Shown here in pieces: positions 7,366 through 13,468 of a DNA stretch of 13,468 bases (positions are counted from its first letter, which is position 1; every line of letters starts with the position of its first letter). The stretch is from Theristus sp. LFF4_11. Its lineage: Eukaryota; Nematoda; Chromadorea; Monhysterida; Xyalidae. The stretch is from assembly GCA_030248135.1 (NCBI GenBank), contig JASANC010003492.1, positions 1 through 13,468 on the forward strand. Reading direction: 5' to 3'. A program made the position numbers and the translations under genes. The notes under the pieces were generated by a model. That model saw only the letters and a list, made by a program, of their open reading frames with translations. It had not been told where the DNA came from and did no database searches.

Positions 7366-8942
7366 ATGGAGCCAACTGAAGTGACTATCATTAAATGTAG
7401 CAAGAAGTTTGCCATTGTGCTATTTGTGTTGCTGCTAGTTGCAGTGTTCTTCTATGGTTTACAAATACAATCTTCGCGTGCGACAGCTTATACCAAAAAC
7501 TACCAACTTACTAGCGCCATTTTTCGTCAGGCAAGTAAAAGCGGAACACGGTTGCAGTCAAAATGAGCAACGGTCACCGTTTGATGACAAAAAATGAATA
7601 ATTAGCTTTTTACATCTGAAACTAACGGGGTCGGTATTAAGCGGGTCTCATAACATCTCAGGTTGTTGCAGGAAAACGAAGAGGGAAACAACTTCAAAAT
7701 CAAGCAGACCACATCTAATCAAAGCTTGTGTGAGCAAAAAATCGCCGATTATCGCGGTTGCATATTTGAAGTGGTATATGGCCTCGACACCGCATCGGGG
7801 CGTCAGAGCGACACGCGAACGGTTGAAGCTGCCGTGCGAAACACGCTGCGTCACAAAACACAGCTGCTCTGTCACGCCGGCCACATACGCCAACTCGTGA
7901 TGCAAGCGCAATTGTTGTTCAAACAAATTGTACGTTTCCGTTGTTGGGTTTCAAAAAAAGCTTTGCCCATATTCGAATTCGAATTAGACAGTAGACAACC
8001 AAGGAACAGGGCGAAGAGCGTCACGTGATATGGCCGAGCAATCGCTCGCTAGCTGTTCGTGTGCTCACACTGGGCATCGGCGACGACACAAGTGCTGAGG
8101 CGCATCTGCGTGCGCGCCTTCCCAACGCTCAGTTCCTTGGCGTCGACCCAACGACCGGTGCGCGATTCAGGCAATTTGGAGAACTCGTCGAAGCTGCTGT
8201 AGGCTCGAAAGATGGGTTTGTTTACTACACAGTTCTATTACACAAGCTATTCAATAAGTGTAACCAAGAATAATTCAGCGTCAGCAAAGTTAGCGTGCTT
8301 GGACAGAGGACCTATCAAAAAGAAAGCATGAACGTGATCAGCCTTCGACGATTATTGCGAGCACGCAACTGGACAGCACCGATTGACTTTGTTAATATAG
8401 ACATCGAGGGTGGTGAATACGAGCTGGTGTTGGGCGAAACATTTGGCACAAAACAGCACGGTAAGCTTCAGCTAATACTGCGCTGAAATACCGATGCAAA
8501 ATGCAAAAATAATGTCTGGCTAGTGGCTACCACCAAGACAGAGGCAGACACAAGAGATCGAGCGTTTGGCCAAAAGTGATAACATTCACTCTGATACAAC
8601 CGCGCCCTAAAATATTGTTCAATTTCAGATGCAACAGCAAAAACTCCGTTGGTGTTCTGTCAATTATACCTGGAGTTGCACGGTCCTCTCAGCCGGTACA
8701 ATCAGTCATTGAAATCTTTCAAGAAAACTCTCTTAAAGTTAGTCGACCAGAACTCGCCGTATTTGCTGCTGAACGTGCACAATTATTTTGGGCACACAAA
8801 ACTAGCACTTCTCAACATCGAAGAACGATACTGTTTGAAAACGTACGTCAGCGACAAACTGAATGACAAAACGAAATCGCAAACATGTGAAAAACTGCAA
8901 GCATTTCCTATTTTCCTGAACCGATTTCAGGCATTTCAATGA
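7366..8942 (+). CDS. Nematode-type FkbM methyltransferase-like type II membrane protein (gene 2)
   Basis: Five exons join in frame: 7366-7530, 7672-7929, 7995-8215, 8279-8460 and 8629-8942 (TGA), giving 379 aa. Introns are 141, 65, 63 and 168 nt, with phases 0, 0, 2 and 1. The first has a GC donor (CAG|GCAAGT); the others are GT-AG. The exon 3 start could instead be 8010 (in frame, five residues shorter). Residues 15-32 form a signal anchor. The core has LTLGIGDD (165-172, SAM motif I), FLGVDP (188-193), AAVGSKDG (208-215), VNIDIEGGEYE (253-263) and, in the last exon, CQLYLELHGP and LALLNIEERYC. This order is that of the expanded nematode FkbM family and differs clearly from gene 1. Substrate unknown. 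No disabling change is seen. Confidence 0.87.
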
Positions 8943-9261
8943 AGCATTCATTTTATAATACGGTGACACTTTAGCGAAAACAAAGTTGTGAGCAGTTGTG
9001 AAAGAAATAAATGCTGAACCTGGTTCACACGCTAAAACGTGCTCGAACAGGTGCAAGGAACCTGTCTGCCTAGGTGCCCCATGTGCTGCGGAAATAGTGG
9101 CAACAACACACACCACACTCGGCGTTGTATTTCAAGCAGACATCAAAAGCGTGACAGCCAGGCGACACGGACCGAACACACCAGACCTGTTTTGCGTGCA
9201 GCTAATTTACGACTCTGCGTCTTGCAGGCAAAGTCGCACATATCTGAATATATTGGACTTT
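8943..9261. other. Convergent 3' intergenic region with two small hairpins
   Basis: The region lies between the 3' ends of FkbM gene 2 and the DUF1647-like gene. It contains the palindrome TGAACC t GGTTCA (9015-9027) and the stem-loop ACAGGT / ACCTGT (9047-9065). For the minus-strand gene only a variant signal (AATATA, about 9246-9251 on the complement) is close to the stop. Plus-strand open frames here are not convincing. Confidence 0.5.
9006..9011 (+). terminator. AATAAA polyadenylation signal for FkbM gene 2
   Basis: A canonical AATAAA lies 64 bases after the TGA of the plus-strand FkbM gene, the first such hexamer downstream, and fits a short 3' UTR. Confidence 0.6.
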
Positions 9262-11328
9262 CTATGGGACAGCGCCTGCTTTCTTTGGTATCACATTGTC
9301 AATTTGGTTTCGGCACCGTTTCGGGTGATATGAGTCAACTTTTTGACGTGTGTCAGCAAACAAGGTGAAGTTTTCATTGGTGCCCATCATCGCATAACGA
9401 GACTCGTTGAAACGATGCTCATTGGCGAGAATGATGTTGATCGCTGATTGGTCAAATCGGTGACAGTTGGCGTGCGCACGGTGACGGTCGTGTTTGTTGA
9501 AGTGACAAATCAAGTTCATCACTGGCGTGGGTGCCATGCACTCTGCCTCCAACGCGCACAGGACGTACCTGACGGGTGTTTCGAAACGATGTATACATCA
9601 TAGTACAGCGTGTTGTGTGCACGTTGAACGTAGCAACCATCTATTGTGGATTTATTCAAACGTGTCAGGGGTAAAATGACGGCATTTGCTTTAAAAACGC
9701 CCGTTTGTCAAAGTACAGGCAGTAAAATGTCAGTTTGGTGTGACTGATTCGACATTCACCATTTGTTTATGTGAAGAAATCGCCTAAACGGAAAGTCTGG
9801 TTTGCTGTGAACGGCAAGCGCATGTTTGGCGGCACATGACGTCATTTCAGTGGGATACGTTTAAAAAAATAGGTCATACAATACTGTATGTGCATGTTGG
9901 AAGGCTTTGCACATGCACAGCATTGATTGCATCATGAATAATATAAACAACAATATTTCGTAACAACGATCGTTAGTTTAAAACTGCTAAAAATTTTGAT
10001 TTATCGTCAAAAGTTGATTCTGAAATGTCGTCGTTGCAAAGAAGCACAAAATCAGTGGCCACGAGCGTGGCTGCTCTGAATGCGCGCACCAAGTGAGCAG
10101 CGTCCGAGAGCGGCTCGTGCGCACCCAGAACTGGTGACCGCCGCCGTAGCTGCCGATCGACTGCAGACGCGCCACATCCGTTGGCAAATACTGGTACAGC
10201 TCTGTGCACAGTTAAATTGGACATGACACGTTGCACGCAACTGACAGCAACTGGCAACGCTTTCGTGCTGCGGCCTACTTTGGTCTGTCGTCACGTAGTT
10301 ACTGACATCCATGTACAGCGGCAGCGACACGTCCATTTGACGTTGCTGAATCCATCGGTACAGTTCATCAGAGGAATAGTTGCCGTGATAGCGGAGGCTT
10401 GTGTCCGCATACCAGAATCCATCACGGAACTCGTTGTAGGCCATCTTGAAGGATTGAAAAACACGCTGAAGTAGTAGCTAAATAAGTGCCAGTTACTGAA
10501 ATGGTTCGCTTACTGCAATTACTAGCGGTTTCCATCGGTAGTGAAACAAGTTTTCGGTGCCCGGCGGCCATTGTTTTGCGTTGAACTTTCTGTACTCAAC
10601 ATTGCACAGTCGTTTTACGTCGTCCGTTTGCCTTGGAGCAGCAAGTCCAAGGTCGTAGACAATGATACGCACATTTGGAAAGAGTCGCTGCGCACTGCCA
10701 ACGCCTTTCATCAATTCGCCAAAGTGATTTGAGGAGGCAGCCATCACTATCGGTGGGTTTAATGTGACGTTGAACGTTGCGTGATCATCTGTGCTCGCGT
10801 CTGACAGAAAGTTTAGTAAGCTCGTGTGGCGACACAAAGTAATTGTGCCCTCTGATTGAATAGCAATGAAATCAGCAAGACATTTGCGACAGCAGAAAAC
10901 TAAGAAGCTGTCAACCGATCGTCACCTTGCTGGTCTAGCAAGCCCAATGCGCTCAGGTATGTCAACAAAGTGCAGTTCATTCGTCTGCCAATCAACGTTG
11001 CGTTGTATCGATAACATAGATTGTAAACTTTAGCCGCATACTGGCCGTTTGTTGCATTCATTCTACAGTGACATTCCGGATGCACCATGTCGATCGTGGC
11101 AATGTCACGAGGGTTGCTCGCTTGCGCCATCGCCACCTTTGTTTCACGCATCAACAGTAGAAATTGTTTACCATATTCATTTGTCAGAAAGTGCATTGCA
11201 ATTGCTAAAGAAAGCAACGCCAAAAGTAACGTTTTTATACTGATCTTGCAGACACGTCGCATGCTGGAATTAGCAGTATTCTGGATTCCACGTATTTGTA
11301 CCACCAATAAATGAGGTGGTTTGCTCAT
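9262..11328 (-). CDS. DUF1647-like type II membrane protein
   Basis: Five minus-strand exons join in frame: 11328-10926, 10851-10514, 10465-10279, 10201-10090 and 9568-9262, giving 448 aa (426 if translation starts at the inner ATG at 11262). Introns are 74, 48, 77 and 521 nt, all GT-AG with matching phases (1, 0, 1, 2). Residues about 30-47 form a signal anchor. The lumenal part has CHC and CYRYN cysteines (86, 88, 105, 119), FPNVRIIVYDLGL (192-204), CNVEYRKF (217-224), YRWKP (239-243), WYADTSLR (265-272), YLPTD followed by a GGG-x-FWVRT block (314-338), and W-YVLCALEAECMAP then ANCHRFDQSAINIIL in the last exon. This is the motif order of the nematode-rich DUF1647 family, whose biochemical role is not established; a glycosyltransferase-like Golgi role is only inferred. 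The 3' end converges on FkbM gene 2. Confidence 0.85.
9569..10089 (-). other. Long intron 4 of the DUF1647-like gene
   Basis: At 521 nt this intron is several times longer than the others in the gene (48-77 nt). It contains a near-duplicated GTAAAATG(A/T)C motif (about 9672 and 9724), a perfect TGACGTCA palindrome (9837-9844), an ATACA / TGTAT stem-loop at about 9878-9891 and an 8-bp perfect stem-loop TGTGCATG / CATGCACA just after it. Part of it may be a decayed insertion. No ORF was recognised. Confidence 0.6.
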
Positions 11329-11498
11329 GCAAATGTTGCTGCAGAGGGCTCATGCACGAACATGTACAGTTTAGTAGCACATAAATTATTGATGGTGCAT
11401 TTGTGCATTTGTGCACATTTGTGCTTTCGGCTAGGAAACAGATTATTAGAAGAGCAACAAAATGTGCATGGTGAATAACACACAAGTTTCTCCAAAAA
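11329..11498 (-). promoter_or_regulatory. Upstream region of the DUF1647-like gene with GTGCATTT repeats
   Basis: This stretch precedes the first ATG of the minus-strand gene. On the plus strand at about 11394-11424 a short direct repeat of TGCATTTG/TGTGCA words occurs three to four times. No core promoter element was identified. Confidence 0.35.
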
Positions 11499-11960
11499 GT
11501 CAACCTTTCAGTGTTGACCGCAAAAAAAGCTTTGATTGTAGGTGCATGAAGAAACCCAAGAATATGCTTGGGTTGGCTTGTGGCCACGCACGCGTATGCG
11601 TAAAAACGATGTTACACGTCAGTTTTTACCCGGGGTCATTGCGGTCTAAAGAAACCGCAAAAACAGTATCCTCGCGGTGTCAGTCCGCAGCCCACAAAGC
11701 AAAGACTGACGAAACCAACGATTTTTTCAATTTTGATACCAGGTTTTTAGAGATACTTGATCAAAATAATTTTAAAACTTTTGTGATGTTTTACATGACG
11801 CTTCGTGATATTTCTCTTAAAGCAGGGGCACCAAAGTGAAATGCCGTCCTTTGGTGTGATGGTTTTGAATGCAACGTTTGCTCTCCGTGTGCCCGGCCTC
11901 CAACGCTGATGTGGAGATCGAAGCGCTTGCACGTGCGTTGACGCGCATTTGCATTGCAAA
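11499..11960. repeat. Second dense hairpin array (about ten stem-loops)
   Basis: Stem-loops of the same style as in 138-1924, again with unrelated sequences: 11499-11518 (GTCAAC / GTTGAC), 11553-11574 (AACCCAAG / CTTGGGTT), 11580-11587 (palindrome GTGGCCAC), 11639-11660 (TTGCGGT / ACCGCAA), 11679-11710 (GTCAGTC / GACTGAC), 11730-11767 (ATTTTGAT / ATCAAAAT), about 11785-11795 (ATGT / ACAT), 11829-11856 (CACCAAAG / CTTTGGTG) and 11948-11960 (TTTGC / GCAAA). A plus-strand frame of 125 codons (11462-11839) crosses the hairpins without a recognisable family and is probably fortuitous. Confidence 0.7.
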
Positions 11961-13054
11961 CACACTGTTAACCGATTAGATGTTCTTTTGTTGCGTTATT
12001 AGTGATCGCTTGTTGTGTTTGGTGTTGTTATCCATAAATTCTCAACTTTCTTCTCTTTTTTATTCTGTTACCCGACTCTCAAGAAAGATATCGTTACTAG
12101 ATACGTTATCAAAACGCCGAAACACGAAAACCAACAATAAAAATAACAGAGTGTCCCCGAACACGACAGGATAGAGAAAATAGAGAAATACAAGAGTAAT
12201 CAAGACAAGATAGAGAAAATGTTTCATGGCTGTGCGGCAATTTTAAATCAGCAAAACTTAACTTATTCTGACAGCAGATTTGAGCAAGAAATTGAGAAAA
12301 AAACCAATCATAATATTTTCTCACTAGAGAAATTTATTTATTTCATATTCGAACTACGTTCGGGCGCGAAGCAACTTTTCAGGTGTGCAGCTTTTCCAAA
12401 CATCATTCAACATTACTTCGCCTCCTTCGCACGAAACGTTAATACAAATATGATCTTTTATTTTTGTCCCGCAACTCAATGCGCCTCAACTCAACTCAGG
12501 TACAGTATGGCCGAATAAATGAGGCAGTCCATCAAGGCGGGATCAGCCGCAGACTAGGAATTGTCTTTTTCAAAAAAGCCAACGTAATTCCCAATCATGT
12601 GTACAAGGGATAAAGAATGAACAGAATAGCGCGGTTAATAATCCATTAGTTTAAAAAAACGCGACAAATTTGGCACACAATTCAGTTTATGAACGTCTTT
12701 TTTCTTTCATTCAAAATTCGCGCGCTCCTTGCACCCTGAAAAAAGCTGCCATGTTTAACCGGCCATACCGTAAACAGTTGCATGCAGTACGCGGGAATTC
12801 AAAATTGGTAATGTGATCCGAGTCTCTAAATAGAACCGAGCGCGACTTTGAATTGCCACATAAAGATTGAAACTAGTTTCTTTTCACGTCTGCACACGCA
12901 TTCAGTCGCAGAACTTAAAAAATTGATATTAGTTACTATTCTCAGGCCGCATCCCATGCACAGTCTCACAATACAGACCCCAGTAATCATCAATGAAACC
13001 GTGCGGCTGAAGGGGTATATTGTACAGGGTGGTCCATATGTAGTGATATCAATT
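11961..13054. other. Gene-poor AT-rich stretch
   Basis: No convincing gene is seen. It includes a 12-bp direct repeat GATAGAGAAAAT (12170-12181 and 12209-12220) in a purine-rich run, a GGAATT / AATTCC pair around a 20-30-base loop near 12557-12595, and several short open frames on both strands with biased, non-family-like composition. Confidence 0.5.
13023..13040. mobile_element. Possible solo end of a mariner-type element
   Basis: TACAGGGTGGTCCATATG resembles the terminal inverted repeats of many Tc1/mariner elements (CAGGGTGGTCCATAAGT-like) next to a TA dinucleotide, their target site. No matching inverted end was found in the window, so this is a weak call. Confidence 0.25.
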
Positions 13055-13173
13055 TTGAAGCGTTCAAGTTTTTCAATCAAAAATTTAAATCAAAAATCAA
13101 AGATCTAGGTTTAAAAACTTAGATCTGGTTCAATTTTCAAAGTGGAAAATTTGCATTTTAGCTTATTTAAGCT
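13055..13173. repeat. Hairpin mini-cluster
   Basis: Successive stem-loops at 13055-13067 (TTGAA / TTCAA, 3-base loop), 13101-13126 (AGATCTAGGTTT with AAACTTAGATCT, 11 of 12 paired, 2-base loop), 13132-13151 (AATTTT / AAAATT) and 13160-13173 (AGCTT / AAGCT). The DNA is AT-rich, so some of these could arise by chance, but the 13101-13126 stem is strong. The word AATCAAAAATCAAAG just before it also occurs near 6962. Confidence 0.5.
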
Positions 13174-13203
13174 GGATGGTCAAAATCGGTGAAAAGAACT
13201 TTC

Positions 13204-13467
13204 TCACACTGTAGCAAGCCCAACTGATTGACCGATTTGACGGAAAAGAATTCGTGGGGATGGGGGTTCACAGGGAGGGGGTAGACGGATCTCAACCGTT
13301 TCACACTTCTGAACTCGAGCAGGAGCCACCTTTTCTAATTTTGCTGTTTCAATTTTCACCGTGCTCTGAACTTCTACCGCCGCTACTTCAACCCTCTTCA
13401 CTGGCTTCTCTTCCCGCACAACTGACGATTCTTTGGTTTCAACTGGTTCACACTTCTTCATCTTCAC
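13204..13467 (-). CDS. C-terminal part of a Lys/Glu/Val-rich protein (partial)
   Basis: The minus-strand frame is open from the right edge to a TGA at 13204-13206, 87 codons. The first codon in view is GTG, so this is an internal position of a longer protein, not a start. The first about 60 residues are low-complexity, built from K, E, V, T, A and P, with the motif K-C-E-x-V-E occurring twice (near residues 4 and 53), suggesting diverged internal repeats. The end (after PPPCEPPSP) is more hydrophobic. Such repetitive charged sequence suits a cytoskeletal, filament-like or disordered protein, but no family is recognised. It could also be a single terminal exon. Confidence 0.45.
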   Translation of the reverse strand: MKMKKCEPVETKESSVVREEKPVKRVEVAAVEVQSTVKIETAKLEKVAPARVQKCETVEIRLPPPCEPPSPRILFRQIGQSVGLATV

Positions 13468-13468
13468 T

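Noticed and set aside
10052..10444. Continuous minus-strand ORF through exon 3 of the DUF1647-like gene
   Set aside because: Family motifs stop near 10279 and resume in another frame at 10201; a 77-nt GT-AG intron with matching phase explains the break better than a continuous exon.
11462..11839. 125-codon plus-strand ORF
   Set aside because: It spans the second hairpin array, has no recognisable domain and a competing minus-strand frame overlaps its end; coding status unsupported.
12826..13108. Opposing 84-86 codon frames around the mariner-like end
   Set aside because: Both strands are open over the same stretch with no transposase signature (no DDE/D context or helix-turn-helix recognised).

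Overview
The window looks like nuclear DNA of an invertebrate animal, most likely a nematode. Three multi-exon genes with short GT-AG introns (48-141 nt, plus one of 521 nt) can be rebuilt. Two of them belong to families that are especially typical of nematodes: an FkbM-like methyltransferase of the 'TLGIG...DP...DIEGGEYE' type and a DUF1647-like type II membrane protein. No bacterial operon, tRNA, rRNA or CRISPR array is visible. The species cannot be named from the sequence.

Left third (1-4.6 kb). The acidic C-terminus of an unknown protein stops at 147. It is followed directly by about 1.8 kb (138-1924) made almost entirely of consecutive, mutually different short inverted repeats. I counted 37 hairpins, often laid end to end or sharing the last bases of one arm with the first of the next. 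After it comes a Gag-like/zinc-knuckle protein in two reading frames (1945-2535 and 2552-3334), separated by a +1 shift near a run of seven A. Beyond that lie a GTCG-rich stretch, a T-rich tract with more hairpins (3724-4055), short direct repeats and one cysteine-rich candidate exon on the minus strand.

Middle (4.6-5.8 kb). A small arginine-rich ORF lies upstream of six 67-bp tandem repeats arranged as alternating A/B types (5031-5432), whose core resembles transposon-end sequence. An 85-bp palindrome flanked by TTAA (5688-5780) follows.

Right-centre (5.8-11.3 kb). This is the gene-dense part: an FkbM-domain protein on the minus strand (4 exons, 273 aa), a divergently arranged FkbM-domain protein of a different subfamily on the plus strand (5 exons, 379 aa), and a DUF1647-like protein on the minus strand (5 exons, 448 aa). 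All three begin with a short cytosolic tail and a single signal-anchor helix, so all are predicted to be type II proteins of the secretory pathway (ER/Golgi). They may modify glycans or secreted molecules, but a shared pathway is only inferred.

Right end (11.3-13.5 kb). A second, smaller hairpin array (11499-11960), a gene-poor AT-rich stretch with a possible mariner-type end and a hairpin mini-cluster, and the C-terminal part of a Lys/Glu/Val-rich protein running off the right edge on the minus strand.

The strongest candidate for something undescribed is the hairpin array: a dense tiling of unrelated stem-loops, seen in at least two separate noncoding places in this window.
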